DNA of 64,000 bases, taken from the NCBI RefSeq assembly GCF_040362915.1, contig NZ_AP029612.1:62001-126000 (forward strand), in the 5' to 3' direction. Below the pieces are notes generated by a model. That model was given only the letters and a program-made list of their open reading frames with translations. It ran no database searches and was not told the origin of the DNA. Of the stretch, positions 19,424 through 28,848 are shown in pieces (position 1 is the stretch's first letter; every line of letters starts with the position of its first letter). Source of the stretch: Sediminibacterium sp. KACHI17. GTDB taxonomy: Bacteria > Bacteroidota > Bacteroidia > Chitinophagales > Chitinophagaceae. The position numbers and the translations under genes were made by a program.

Positions 19424-19909
19424 ATGGATTTAAAGCAAATTCACGAGTTGATCAAGATCATCAATAAGAGTAATATTGGTGAAATCAGTATAGAAGATAA
19501 GGATGGTAAGGTAACCATCAAGCAGAAAGAAGAGCCTGCCGTAACGGTAGCTGCTGCTCCTGCTCAGGTTTTCCATACTGCTCCTGCTCCCGCTGCTGCT
19601 CCGGCACCTGCGGCAACACCCGCTGCTCCGGCACCTGCCGCTGCTGCCCCTGCCCCTAAATCAGACAATCTGATCACTATTAAAAGTCCAATGATCGGTA
19701 CTTTCTATCGCAGGGCCTCTCCAGATAAGCCAGTACTTGCTGATGTAGGTACAGAAATCGCACCTGGAAAAGTAGTTTGTATCATTGAAGCCATGAAACT
19801 GTTCAATGAAATTGAAAGTGAGATCAGTGGTACCATCGTGAAAGTACTGGTAGATGATGCTAGTCCGGTGGAATATGATCAGCCTTTATTCCTGGTAGAA
19901 CCTAAGTAA
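19424..19909 (+). CDS. accB: Biotin carboxyl carrier protein of acetyl-CoA carboxylase
   Basis: Carries biotin for acetyl-CoA carboxylase in fatty-acid synthesis. The 161-residue product has the classical layout: a short N-terminal domain (MDLKQIHELIKIINKSNIGE), a Pro/Ala-rich flexible linker at about residues 48-79, and a C-terminal biotinyl domain with EAMKLFNE, biotin on Lys125. It lies 108 bases upstream of accC in the same direction and they should form an operon. Confidence 0.97.
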   Translation: MDLKQIHELIKIINKSNIGEISIEDKDGKVTIKQKEEPAVTVAAAPAQVFHTAPAPAAAPAPAATPAAPAPAAAAPAPKSDNLITIKSPMIGTFYRRASPDKPVLADVGTEIAPGKVVCIIEAMKLFNEIESEISGTIVKVLVDDASPVEYDQPLFLVEPK

Positions 19910-20017
19910 TTTGAAATAAGACGATCCGATCTCGCATTTCATGAGATAAAATGAACAGGGCTTTAAAAACTGTTCAGTCGTTCAATTTTCAAATCTTCAA
20001 ATCTTCAAATTAACTAC

Positions 20018-21355
20018 ATGTTCAAAAAAATACTGATTGCTAACAGGGGAGAGATTGCACTACGTGTAATTCGTACCTGTCGTGAGATGGGGATCAAAAC
20101 AGTAGCGGTGTATTCTACTGCAGACAAAGACAGTTTGCATGTAAAATTTGCTGATGAAGCTGTTTGTATTGGTAAACCCCATGGAGTTGATTCTTATTTG
20201 AATATCCCGCATATCATGGCAGCAGCAGAGATCACCAATGCGGATGCTATCCATCCCGGTTATGGTTTTCTTGCTGAAAATGCCCGTTTCTCTCAGATCT
20301 GTGCGGATCATGGAATTAAATTTATTGGTCCTACTCCTGAGATGATCAATAAAATGGGAGATAAGATTACAGCGAAAGAAACCATGATCAAAGCCGGTGT
20401 ACCTGTTGTACCTGGTGGAGAAGGTTTGCTGGAAAGTGTGGAAGAAGCTAAAAAACTTGCTAAAGAAATAGGCTATCCCGTTATCCTGAAAGCTACTGCC
20501 GGTGGTGGTGGTAAAGGGATGCGCGTGGTAAATGAAGAAAGTGAACTGGAACGTGCGTATACAACCGCTCGTACAGAAGCTGCAGCTGCCTTCAAGAATG
20601 ATGGTGTTTACATGGAGAAATTCGTGGAAGAGCCTCGTCATATTGAAATTCAGGTAGCAGGCGACCAGTATGGAACTGTGTGTCATATGAGTGAGCGTGA
20701 TTGTTCGATTCAGCGTCGACATCAAAAACTCGTAGAAGAATCTCCTTCTCCATTCATGACCCCTGAGCTTCGTAAAAAAATGGGGGAAGCTGCTTGTAAA
20801 GCTGCTGCTGCCATTAATTATGAAAGCGTTGGAACCATTGAATTTCTGGTAGATAAACACCGCAATTTCTACTTCATGGAAATGAATACCCGTATTCAAG
20901 TAGAACATTGTGTAACTGAAGAAGTGATCAATTTTGACTTGATCAAAGAACAGATCAAAATTGCAATGGGTGAGAAGATCAGTGGTAGAAACTATGAACC
21001 ACAAATGCATGCGATAGAATGTCGTATCAATGCAGAAGATCCATACAATGATTTCAGACCTTCACCTGGTAAGATCACGGTGTTGCATACTCCCGGTGGA
21101 CATGGTGTTCGTGTAGACAGTCATGTGTATGCTGGATATGTGATTCCTCCTTATTATGATTCTATGATCGGTAAGTTGATCACCATTGCACAGACACGTG
21201 AAGAAGCCATCGATACCATGTATCGTGCACTGAGCGAGTATGTGATCGAAGGCGTGAAAACAACCATTCCATTCCATTTACAACTGATGCAGAATGAAGA
21301 TTTCCGAAAAGGTAATTTCACCACTAAGTTTCTGGAAACTTTCAAGATGAAGTAA
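20018..21355 (+). CDS. accC: Biotin carboxylase subunit of acetyl-CoA carboxylase
   Basis: Carboxylates biotin on AccB with ATP and bicarbonate. The 445-residue length is normal. Visible motifs: N-terminal [20 protein letters not shown], glycine-rich ATP lid [21 protein letters not shown], and [14 protein letters not shown] with active-site Glu/Arg. It ends with a carboxylase C-domain ([16 protein letters not shown]). It follows accB, a typical Bacteroidota pair, and a hairpin terminator lies just behind it. Confidence 0.97.
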   Translation: MFKKILIANRGEIALRVIRTCREMGIKTVAVYSTADKDSLHVKFADEAVCIGKPHGVDSYLNIPHIMAAAEITNADAIHPGYGFLAENARFSQICADHGIKFIGPTPEMINKMGDKITAKETMIKAGVPVVPGGEGLLESVEEAKKLAKEIGYPVILKATAGGGGKGMRVVNEESELERAYTTARTEAAAAFKNDGVYMEKFVEEPRHIEIQVAGDQYGTVCHMSERDCSIQRRHQKLVEESPSPFMTPELRKKMGEAACKAAAAINYESVGTIEFLVDKHRNFYFMEMNTRIQVEHCVTEEVINFDLIKEQIKIAMGEKISGRNYEPQMHAIECRINAEDPYNDFRPSPGKITVLHTPGGHGVRVDSHVYAGYVIPPYYDSMIGKLITIAQTREEAIDTMYRALSEYVIEGVKTTIPFHLQLMQNEDFRKGNFTTKFLETFKMK

Positions 21356-21375
21356 ATTGAATGAAATAATAAATA

Positions 21376-21412
21376 AAAAGGGAAGTACTGTTAAACAGAC
21401 TTCCCTTTTTTT
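21376..21412. terminator. Bidirectional terminator between accC and DUF4932 gene
   Basis: Arms AAAAGGGAAGT and ACTTCCCTTTTT pair around an inner CTGT-TAA-ACAG stem. T-runs occur on both strands, and the genes on each side are convergent. Confidence 0.85.
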
Positions 21413-22820
21413 ATGAAGTAGGCTTCCAATGGTTACACCAGCTAATCAGGTCTGAATATAAGTCTGCTACCTTCTGTTTATTCATTTTCTTTTTATACAA
21501 TTCGAGTAAAGTATTTGTAAATGCTTCAAATTGAGGAAATCCCCGAACTCTCGTCATGTATTTGACAGTTTGATCCTGGACAAAAGAAAAATCTACCGGC
21601 TTGTATTTGTCATAGCAGTAAATAACATAGAGTGCCCATGTCATATACTCATTGAATAGGTTGTAAGGATCACGATAGCCATTAGATTCTTTTCCATTAG
21701 CCCAGATATTTCTCCTGTTGAAAATTGTATCAATGGATTTGATGTATTTTTCTGTTTCAGGGTTTACATAATTATGATCGATTTCTGTAAAAACAATTCT
21801 GGATAATAATGCCTGTTGAACGTCTTCAGTAACATTTGGAATATTATATGTAGGTCTGATGAACATGCTTGTTTCATGGAAACCATTGGACTCCAAATGA
21901 ATAGTGGAATGATTTCCTTTAACCAGTGGCGACATAAATACCCGATAGCTATTATACCTGCTACTGAATTGTTGTTCACACCAATCCCACATTTGTTTGA
22001 CAGGTACATATCTTAGATACACAGAAGTTAATGAGTCATATAATTTTTTGTGATGTTTATAAAAATTACGGAACCCGGATTTTTTTGAGAATTCATTTAG
22101 TTCTTGAATGAATGGATCAATCAGATTGACAGCTATGCCGGTGATATTTAATCGATCATACACGCCATCTTTTTGCAGTTGATCTTTTGTATTAAATTGA
22201 TATACGCAGATATCCATCTTTAAATTGATATAGTACCCTTTTTTTAATAAACTATCCATTTTCCCAACAATAGGCTCTTCTTTATATGGTGTAAAATGTT
22301 TGAGTACATCCAGATAATATGCAGTAGTATCATGATTAATAATGTACGATTTGGTATCTGCCAGCCCTGTAGGTGTAATTGCAAAAATGATTTGTAATAG
22401 TTCTTTTGCTTCAGGAATATTCACAGATACTTTTGATTGATTCTTTTTGATATAACTAGAAGAAAATGATGCGGCATCGGGTATAAAAGCACCTTCAATG
22501 CCAGTCAATGCAGTATCCTTTTCATTCAAAATAATATTGAAGTAGATTTTTTGTCCTACGGTGATCGTATAACTGATAGAATCCAAATCGGTAATGAAGG
22601 TCACTTGTGTTTTTTTTCCGGCTTTACACGCGACTTTATATACATCAGGTTTTGTTTCCGGTGAAATGCCCCAGTTTTCTGTTGTTGATTTTTTATCGAT
22701 TCTTATTTTAGCTGATGCATTAGCTGCACGAATGAAAGGCAGGGGTTCTTGCGCTTCTACAGGTGTAACTATTCCTGTGATCAATAAGATGAATACATGA
22801 AAGTATAATAAGTACTTCAT
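21411..22820 (-). CDS. DUF4932-like exported protein with degenerate HExxH
   Basis: The 469-residue product carries a signal peptide (MKYLLYFHVFILLITGIVTP, cleavage near VEAQ). An N-terminal part without known motifs is followed by a region from about residue 170 that resembles the DUF4932 family of Bacteroidota secreted proteins, judged from memory: short helices and the signature TEIDHNYVNP near residue 345. The family's usual HEFSHSFVNP-type motif suggests a zinc peptidase; here the first His is Thr, so catalysis is doubtful. Neighbours give no context. Confidence 0.6.
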   Translation of the reverse strand: MKYLLYFHVFILLITGIVTPVEAQEPLPFIRAANASAKIRIDKKSTTENWGISPETKPDVYKVACKAGKKTQVTFITDLDSISYTITVGQKIYFNIILNEKDTALTGIEGAFIPDAASFSSSYIKKNQSKVSVNIPEAKELLQIIFAITPTGLADTKSYIINHDTTAYYLDVLKHFTPYKEEPIVGKMDSLLKKGYYINLKMDICVYQFNTKDQLQKDGVYDRLNITGIAVNLIDPFIQELNEFSKKSGFRNFYKHHKKLYDSLTSVYLRYVPVKQMWDWCEQQFSSRYNSYRVFMSPLVKGNHSTIHLESNGFHETSMFIRPTYNIPNVTEDVQQALLSRIVFTEIDHNYVNPETEKYIKSIDTIFNRRNIWANGKESNGYRDPYNLFNEYMTWALYVIYCYDKYKPVDFSFVQDQTVKYMTRVRGFPQFEAFTNTLLELYKKKMNKQKVADLYSDLISWCNHWKPTS

Positions 22821-23115
22821 ACAGGTCTTGTTTAATGACTATGTATAAAGGAAGGAAAGAAATTGTAGAATAATTTTTTTCAGTCGGCGGCAACAGATGC
22901 ATATGCATTTCCAATCATAAATGGAGTAAGGAAAACAATACTTTTTGATGTAACTCGTACTGTTTTATTGCCTGTTAGTTATCTTGTTTTTATCGTTTAT
23001 AGGTTTTGTGTTAAATACGTGCTAATTATTTTGTAGAAGGTCATATTTCACAGATATCAGTTATGGTTTTTTAGGCTTTTCACATCTTTATCTAAATCAA
23101 CCTTATAATTATATC
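22821..23115. other. Divergent intergenic region, 295 bases
   Basis: A very A+T-rich region between two divergent genes. It should hold both promoters. I see no strong TAnnTTTG box, repeat, or RNA gene. Confidence 0.5.
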
Positions 23116-24081
23116 ATGAAGCAATTACATTTTCTATTCATAATCTTTTGTTTTGGTTGTGGCTTTCCATCAGAATTAGAATCCAAAGATGAAGTGCGAA
23201 TACAAAAACCTATTGATGACTGGTATCAGCTTAATGACTCTTCACCTTGGCGGAAAAATTATAATTTCCAACTTTTCAGCCTGAGAGATACACTCTGGAC
23301 ATTTCACCCAGATTCGAATTGGTATTCTGTGGACGATGGACAGCATTGGACCGCATCTACGTTACCTAATGTGATCAATAACCACGCTTTTTTAGATTAT
23401 GTGGTATTCAAGAATCATATGTATGGTTTGGGATATTTTAATGGGAATATCGAAAGATATTCCTTTAGGCCTACTATCTTTCGAACATCAAATATGCGTA
23501 CATGGGAAATGGTTGCTGAGCAATCTAATTTACCCAGCCGATTTTTTTATCACCCCTTTGTTTTTCAGGATAAATTATGGATCATAGGCGGCGAAGATCA
23601 GCAACAACAGTACGCAGATATCTGGAATAGTGATGATGGTATTCATTGGGTCAAACAAAAAGACCAGGTAAATTTTGGTAAAAGAAGTGGAAGCCAGATC
23701 GTTCAATTGAATGACAAGTTGTTTTTGCTTAACAACGATGTATGGAGTTCAGTAGATGGAATCAACTGGGTAAAAGAGGCCGATGAGATCGTTCAAGAAG
23801 AACAGATTTTTGGGTATGCAGCGGTGGTATATGATCATCAGATTTGGTTATTAGGTTGTAATCGAAATGGTCAGTTTTCAAGTCAGGTATTGGTGAGTAG
23901 TGATGGCAAGAACTGGAAGGGTATGAATGCTCCTTGGTCACCCAGGGGCGGTATCGCAGCTGTTGTCCATCATAATAAGATCTTTATGACAGGAGGTAAG
24001 TACGGAGGTACACCTGAGCACACAGAATTTGTGTATAGTAATGATCTATGGGTTTTTGGAAAAAAAGAAAGAGAGAAATAA
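23116..24081 (+). CDS. Lipoprotein with kelch-like beta-propeller repeats
   Basis: A 321-residue product with a lipoprotein-type start (KQLHFLFIIFCFGCG, Cys near residue 15). The body repeats a motif of the form WxSxDGxxW: WYSVDDGQHW, IWNSDDGIHWVKQ, VWSSVDGINWVKE, VLVSSDGKNWKG, each followed by strands such as DKLWIIGGED, HQIWLLGC and NKIFMTGGK. This suggests a five- to six-bladed kelch/sialidase-like propeller on the cell surface or in the periplasm. Its stop codon overlaps the next start (TAATG at 24079-24083), which implies translational coupling to a hydrolase. Confidence 0.72.
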   Translation: MKQLHFLFIIFCFGCGFPSELESKDEVRIQKPIDDWYQLNDSSPWRKNYNFQLFSLRDTLWTFHPDSNWYSVDDGQHWTASTLPNVINNHAFLDYVVFKNHMYGLGYFNGNIERYSFRPTIFRTSNMRTWEMVAEQSNLPSRFFYHPFVFQDKLWIIGGEDQQQQYADIWNSDDGIHWVKQKDQVNFGKRSGSQIVQLNDKLFLLNNDVWSSVDGINWVKEADEIVQEEQIFGYAAVVYDHQIWLLGCNRNGQFSSQVLVSSDGKNWKGMNAPWSPRGGIAAVVHHNKIFMTGGKYGGTPEHTEFVYSNDLWVFGKKEREK

Positions 24082-25040
24082 TGATCTATATTCGAAGAAA
24101 AAAAATGAGAAGCACTTATTTCTCCTTGTTTTTTGTTTTGTTATTATGTGCAGGATGCTTGAACAAGACGAGGCTAGAGCCAAAAGAAGGGTATGTTCAA
24201 GTGAAAGGAGGCAGGATCTGGTATCGCGTTTTCGGGGAAGGCACTGGAACTCCTGTTATGATGTTGCATGGGGGACCGGGTAGTACTAGCAGATCTTTTT
24301 ATCAGTTTGAAGAGATCGGAAAAGATCGGCCCATTATTATTTTCGATCAGTTAGGTAGTGGGCGGTCTGATTATCATGAGGATACTACCTTATTGACTGT
24401 AGCGCAGTTTGTAGCACAAGTGGAAGCTGTGCGAAAAGAATTAAGATTGAATGAGTTCTTTTTACATGGTCATTCTTGGGGCACAGCGCTTGCTTTAGAA
24501 TATTATCTTGCCTATCCGCAAGCAGTTAAAGCTATTTCATTCAATAGTCCCTACTTCAGTACAAAAGTGTGGAAAGCTGATGCAGATACATTAATCGCAT
24601 CTTTACCTGATTCTATTCAACAATACATAAGAGCCGGAGAGCAAACCAAAGTTTTTGATTCTCCAGAATACCAGAGGGCCAATGCTTATTTTGTTAAGAA
24701 CTTCGGGTTGAGAACAGAAAGAAGAAAAAGTAAATTGGATACAGCAAATGTGAAAAGTAATAAATTCATTTATCGATACATGTGGGGACCTACGGAGTTT
24801 ACTGCTACGGGGACCTTGTTAAATTATGATCGTGTAGAAAGCTTGCGTAAGATACAAGTGCCTGTTCTTTTTATTACCGGAGAATTTGATGAAGCGAGAC
24901 CACAAACTGTTCAGCGTTTCCAGCAGATAGTACCCGGATCAAAGTTTGCGGTGATACCCAATGCGGGTCATTCTACCATGCATGATAATAACGAAGAGAA
25001 TGTTAGAGTACTGAAAGAGTTCCTCGCTGGAATAAAATAA
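24081..25040 (+). CDS. Proline iminopeptidase-type alpha/beta hydrolase lipoprotein
   Basis: An exported alpha/beta-hydrolase of about 319 residues. Lipobox LLLCAGC follows a basic n-region. Catalytic features are MLHGGPGS (oxyanion loop), GHSWGTA with the nucleophile Ser, GEFDEARP with the acid Asp, and NAGHSTM with the His. This set fits the S33 proline iminopeptidase family. I chose ATG 24081, which overlaps the upstream stop; ATG 24105 is an alternative, and 24048 lies inside the preceding gene. Confidence 0.85.
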   Translation: MIYIRRKKMRSTYFSLFFVLLLCAGCLNKTRLEPKEGYVQVKGGRIWYRVFGEGTGTPVMMLHGGPGSTSRSFYQFEEIGKDRPIIIFDQLGSGRSDYHEDTTLLTVAQFVAQVEAVRKELRLNEFFLHGHSWGTALALEYYLAYPQAVKAISFNSPYFSTKVWKADADTLIASLPDSIQQYIRAGEQTKVFDSPEYQRANAYFVKNFGLRTERRKSKLDTANVKSNKFIYRYMWGPTEFTATGTLLNYDRVESLRKIQVPVLFITGEFDEARPQTVQRFQQIVPGSKFAVIPNAGHSTMHDNNEENVRVLKEFLAGIK

Positions 25041-25044
25041 AAAA

Positions 25045-25093
25045 AGCCACAGATGCACAGCTTGTTTGGGTACTAATCTGTGCATCTGTGGCT
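25045..25093. terminator. Inverted repeat between convergent genes
   Basis: Sixteen-base perfect arms (25045-25060 and 25078-25093) of AGCCACAGATGCACAG and complement around a 17-base loop, same word family as 3198 and 6908. It lies five bases beyond the hydrolase stop and 20 bases before the next gene's stop, so it probably terminates both. Confidence 0.75.
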
Positions 25094-25112
25094 AAAATCA
25101 TTAAGGCTGTAA

Positions 25113-25505
25113 TTATTTTCCGCCTCCACCACCGCCACCAGGACGATTTCTTCTCATTTCAGCGTAATATTCATTCACTGCTTTGATCTGGTCATCAGTC
25201 AAAGGGATCGCTTTCATTTTTTTCTCTCTTTCTTCGTTTGTCTCTTTCATTTTCTTTGTGCGTTCTTCTTCACTCAGATCACGCAATCCACGATTTTGCT
25301 GCTGGGCCCAAATTTGTATTTCCAATACTTTATCAGCCTGAGCATCGGTGAGTTTTGTTTTTTCCATCAATCCTGGTTTAATACGCTGTTTCATCATTTC
25401 CAGCATTTGAGCAGGATCCATTTGTTGTCCGCCGCCTGGTTGTGCCATTGCTACTGTCAATGAACAGCAGAAAGCAATCGTTAAAAGGGCAAATACTTTT
25501 TTCAT
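25113..25505 (-). CDS. Small exported Spy/CpxP-like protein with poly-Gly tail
   Basis: A 130-residue exported protein: signal peptide (KKVFALLTIAFCCSLTVAMAQ), then a highly charged helical body (KLTDAQADKVLEIQIWAQQQ, LSEEERTKKMKETNEER, LTDDQIKAVNEYYAEM) ending in a seven-glycine run. The two LT-x-x-Q/D motifs and helix spacing are like Spy/CpxP periplasmic chaperones, although no LTxxQ motif is exact. The Bacteroidota family is abundant and poorly studied. Confidence 0.65.
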   Translation of the reverse strand: MKKVFALLTIAFCCSLTVAMAQPGGGQQMDPAQMLEMMKQRIKPGLMEKTKLTDAQADKVLEIQIWAQQQNRGLRDLSEEERTKKMKETNEEREKKMKAIPLTDDQIKAVNEYYAEMRRNRPGGGGGGGK

Positions 25506-25608
25506 GTTTATGAGTTTAGTTTTTATGAGACATTAAGTTATTGTATAGGTTTATTCCACAAAAGAAATTTTCGGTGAATGGTGAATAGTGGGTGGTGAAT
25601 GGGGGAAT

Positions 25609-25722
25609 GGTTGATGGTCCATGGTCCATGGTGAATACACCATAGTTGAGAGCCTCAAAGGAAGAATATATTTTGCGAATCCTGTTTACCAAAAATCATC
25701 TATGGGCCATGGACCATCAACC
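25609..25722. repeat. CCATGGACC-type inverted repeat
   Basis: Sixteen-base arms (25609-25624 and 25707-25722, GGTTGATGGTCCATGG and complement) are separated by 82 bases that include further CCATGG copies. The same vocabulary occurs at 5096-5123. It lies between the Spy-like gene and glnN. Confidence 0.65.
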
Positions 25723-25730
25723 ATGGACCA

Positions 25731-25763
25731 AAAAAAGCCCCACGCCGGGAACGGCACAGGGCT
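25731..25763 (-). terminator. Intrinsic terminator of glnN
   Basis: On the minus strand AGCCC and GCC pair with GGC and GGGCT around a short loop and run into TTTTTT. It starts 26 bases past the glnN stop. Confidence 0.75.
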
Positions 25764-25789
25764 ATGATTGCTCAAGTCAAAAAGAACGA

Positions 25790-27973
25790 TTATCTTAAAA
25801 ACAGCATCTCACGATACTTTGGTAATGTCCATTTTTCATCATCAACAAGATGCTCCAGTTTGTCGACATGATAGCGGATCTCATCGAAGTAAGTTGATTT
25901 AATAGACTCATATGCGATGGCTTTCTCACGAGAGTGCTCGATGTTATTGGCAACTTTACGAGCTTCTACCATTGCGTTCACTTTATCATGAATTACCTGA
26001 ATATGCTCACTTACTTCTTTCAGGATATTCAATTGACTCTTATAGGCTGATTCGGCCAATCCTGCAGACTTCAATCCATTGATATTGGTCAATAATTCAT
26101 TCTGATAAGAAATAGCAGCAGGAATAATATGATTGATTGCCAAGTCACCCATTACTCTTGCTTCGATCTGTACTTTTTTAATGTATTTCTCCAGTTCGAT
26201 CTCGTGACGAGCTTCCAACTCAACATGTGTATATACGCCATTGTTTTCAAACAGTTTCTTGGCTTTTTCAGTTACCAAAGCATCCAATGCAACAGGTGTT
26301 GTTTTCAGATTTGGTAAACCTCTGCGTTCTGCTTCTTTATGCCATTCATCACTGTAACCATCACCTTCAAACAAAACATTTTTGCTTTCAACGATGTAGC
26401 GCTGGATGACTTGCATGATCGCGATCTCTTTTTTATCACCTTTCTCGATCAATGCATCAACATCTGCTTTGAATTTCTTCAAAGTATCCGCCATGATGGT
26501 ATTCAATACGGTCATTGAAATCGCACAGTTGGCAGAAGAGCCCACAGCGCGGAATTCAAATTTGTTACCGGTAAAGGCAAAAGGAGAAGTTCTGTTACGA
26601 TCTGTATTATCCAATAACAGTTCAGGAATACTGCGATGAAGGTCTAATTTCAGGATCGCTTCATCTTGTTCATCAAATTTAGTGCTCACACGTGTTTCGA
26701 TATCGGATAACACCTTAGCGAGGTATTGTCCAACGAACACAGAAATGATCGCAGGTGGAGCTTCATTGGCACCTAAACGGTGATCGTTTGGAGCTGAAGC
26801 GATAGCTGCACGCATAATATCTGCATAGTCATGTACTGCTTTGATCGTATTCACGAAGAAAGTCAGGAACATGAGATTGGTTTTTGGAGTTTTACCAGGT
26901 GCCAATAAGTTCACACCTGTATCTGTTGCCATGCTCCAGTTGTTGTGCTTACCACTTCCATTGATACCTGCGAATGGCTTTTCATGTAATAAGACAACCA
27001 ACTTATGACGTTTAGCAACACGTGTCATCACATCCATCAATAATGTATTGTGGTCAACTGCGATGTTCACTTCTTCAAAAATCGGAGCACACTCGAACTG
27101 AGCAGGCGCCACTTCATTGTGACGGGTACGTAAAGGAATTCCCAGTTTATACGATTCTTGCTCGAAATCGCGCATGAATGCATACACACGCTCAGGGATT
27201 GATCCAAAATAGTGGTCTTCTAATTGCTGTCCTTTAGCAGGTGCAGCACCAAAAACGGTTCTTCCGCATTGGATCAAATCCGGACGGGCAGTTGCCAATG
27301 CTTCATCGATCACGAAATATTCTTGTTCCCAACCAAGGGTAGGAGTTACTTTGGTAACGTTTTTATCAAAATAATGACAAACCTCAACGGCTGATTTATT
27401 CAATGCCTCGATAGCTTTCAATAACGGTGCTTTGTAATCCAACGACTCACCGGTATAAGCCACGAAAATTGTAGGAATACATAAGGTCTTGCCCTGTCCG
27501 ATTTCAATGATAAAAGCAGGGGAAGAAGGATCCCATGCGGTATAACCACGCGCTTCGAAAGTAGCACGAAGACCACCACTAGGGAAAGATGAAGCATCTG
27601 GTTCTTGCTGGATCAATGCAGCTCCATCAAATTCTTCGATTGCAGTACCGTCTCCTTTCAATGTAAAAAAGGAATCATGCTTTTCAGCAGTTGTTCCAGT
27701 CAGGGGTTGAAACCAGTGTGTGTAGTGCGTAACGCCTTTGCTTTCCGCCCAGGCACGAATACCATTCGCGATCTGGTTGGCTACATTACGATCAATTTTT
27801 TTACCACCGCGGATGCTGGTGATCAAACTTTTGTAGGCTTCATCACTCAGGTATTCACGAGCTGTTTTCAGGGTAAATACATTGGTTCCGAAGATACCTG
27901 TGATCTTGGCACTGGCCGGAACGGCTGTTTCAGTGTTGTTGATGTTACTGATTGCATTGAAGCGTAAAGACAT
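25790..27973 (-). CDS. glnN: Glutamine synthetase type III
   Basis: Makes glutamine from glutamate, ammonia and ATP. At 727 residues it has the GSIII length rather than the 450-470 of type I/II enzymes. GSIII-type stretches are visible: GLRATFEARGYTAWDPSSPA, TLGWEQEYFVID, RTRHNEVAPAQFECAPIFEE, HEKPFAGINGSGKHNNWS, and NRTSPFAFTGNKFEFRAVGS. The gene stands alone and is followed by a terminator. Its start at 27973 is the first ATG after a strongly A+T-rich upstream region. Confidence 0.96.
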   Translation of the reverse strand: MSLRFNAISNINNTETAVPASAKITGIFGTNVFTLKTAREYLSDEAYKSLITSIRGGKKIDRNVANQIANGIRAWAESKGVTHYTHWFQPLTGTTAEKHDSFFTLKGDGTAIEEFDGAALIQQEPDASSFPSGGLRATFEARGYTAWDPSSPAFIIEIGQGKTLCIPTIFVAYTGESLDYKAPLLKAIEALNKSAVEVCHYFDKNVTKVTPTLGWEQEYFVIDEALATARPDLIQCGRTVFGAAPAKGQQLEDHYFGSIPERVYAFMRDFEQESYKLGIPLRTRHNEVAPAQFECAPIFEEVNIAVDHNTLLMDVMTRVAKRHKLVVLLHEKPFAGINGSGKHNNWSMATDTGVNLLAPGKTPKTNLMFLTFFVNTIKAVHDYADIMRAAIASAPNDHRLGANEAPPAIISVFVGQYLAKVLSDIETRVSTKFDEQDEAILKLDLHRSIPELLLDNTDRNRTSPFAFTGNKFEFRAVGSSANCAISMTVLNTIMADTLKKFKADVDALIEKGDKKEIAIMQVIQRYIVESKNVLFEGDGYSDEWHKEAERRGLPNLKTTPVALDALVTEKAKKLFENNGVYTHVELEARHEIELEKYIKKVQIEARVMGDLAINHIIPAAISYQNELLTNINGLKSAGLAESAYKSQLNILKEVSEHIQVIHDKVNAMVEARKVANNIEHSREKAIAYESIKSTYFDEIRYHVDKLEHLVDDEKWTLPKYREMLFLR

Positions 27974-28223
27974 AGGGTTGTTTTTTTTGACAGCGTAAAA
28001 TTAGGCGTAAAAATGAAAAAATGTCAATTTATTTGAGTTTGAGTACTAAAAACTGATCATTTTGTGGAAAAAAATTAATATAGAATTTATTTTAATTTGT
28101 TTGAAATTTCTAAGAAAATTTCTACAAAGTATTGATTACTAGTTTATTAAGATCTTTCTGGAAATATTTTTCGGTTTATGTAATCTTTTCAGCAGTTTCG
28201 TAACCTATATCAAAACTGAAAAA

Positions 28224-28748
28224 ATGAAAAAACTTGCACTGATTTGCCTGGTGGCTTTAGGAACATCCGCTTTCACCATGATTGCAGAAGACTGGAAAAA
28301 AGTTAACGTAACCGATAAGGTAACGGTTGAAATGCCTGTTGAACCCGTTGAAATAAATACCAATGGTGCACCTCAAAAAGTAAAAAAATGTACAGCAGCT
28401 GACTCTACAGAAATGGCTACCATCCTGATCGATTTCACTGCTTTTGGCATGACTGAAGAACAAATTGAAGGTTTGAAAGACACAGAAGAGTTTAAAGAGC
28501 AGCTTAAAATGGGTATGACCCAAGGCGGCGGACAGATTTTGAGTGAGTCAGAAGGAAAATATAAAGACAAGTACTTGTATTATCAGTTTGAGATCAAATC
28601 TGAAAAAGACGGGAAACCTTCTGTTTCTACCAATAGAATGATTTTCTATAAAACCTATGCTATTACGCTTGGATACAAAGCGGGTAAAAATGGAGAAAAC
28701 AAAGAATTGCGTGACAAATACTTTAATTCATTGACGATCGCTGAATAG
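28224..28748 (+). CDS. Small exported protein, unknown function
   Basis: A 174-residue protein with a short signal peptide (KKLALICLVALGTSAFTMIA) and a mature part of alternating strands and acidic/amide helices: VTDKVTVEMPVEPVEI, MTEEQIEGLKDTEEFKEQL, and a final YKAGKNGENKELRDKYFNSL. This resembles small periplasmic DUF1795/PsbP-like folds, but that is only by pattern. A strong terminator follows. Confidence 0.7.
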   Translation: MKKLALICLVALGTSAFTMIAEDWKKVNVTDKVTVEMPVEPVEINTNGAPQKVKKCTAADSTEMATILIDFTAFGMTEEQIEGLKDTEEFKEQLKMGMTQGGGQILSESEGKYKDKYLYYQFEIKSEKDGKPSVSTNRMIFYKTYAITLGYKAGKNGENKELRDKYFNSLTIAE

Positions 28749-28766
28749 TCTAGTACCGATCAAATT

Positions 28767-28803
28767 AAAAAAGCCATCTGTCTCTGATAGATGGCTTTTT
28801 TTG
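28767..28803 (+). terminator. Intrinsic terminator
   Basis: AAAAAAGCCATCT-loop-AGATGGCTTTTTTT hairpin 20 bases after the small exported-protein gene. Confidence 0.9.
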
Positions 28804-28848
28804 TAACAAATTCTAAGCTGCTCCGTTCCACGGAAAAAACATCTGATT

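Noticed and set aside
20060..21010. 316-codon minus-strand ORF
   Set aside because: Antisense of accC; its His/Phe/Thr-rich translation has no family features and accC is unmistakable on the plus strand.
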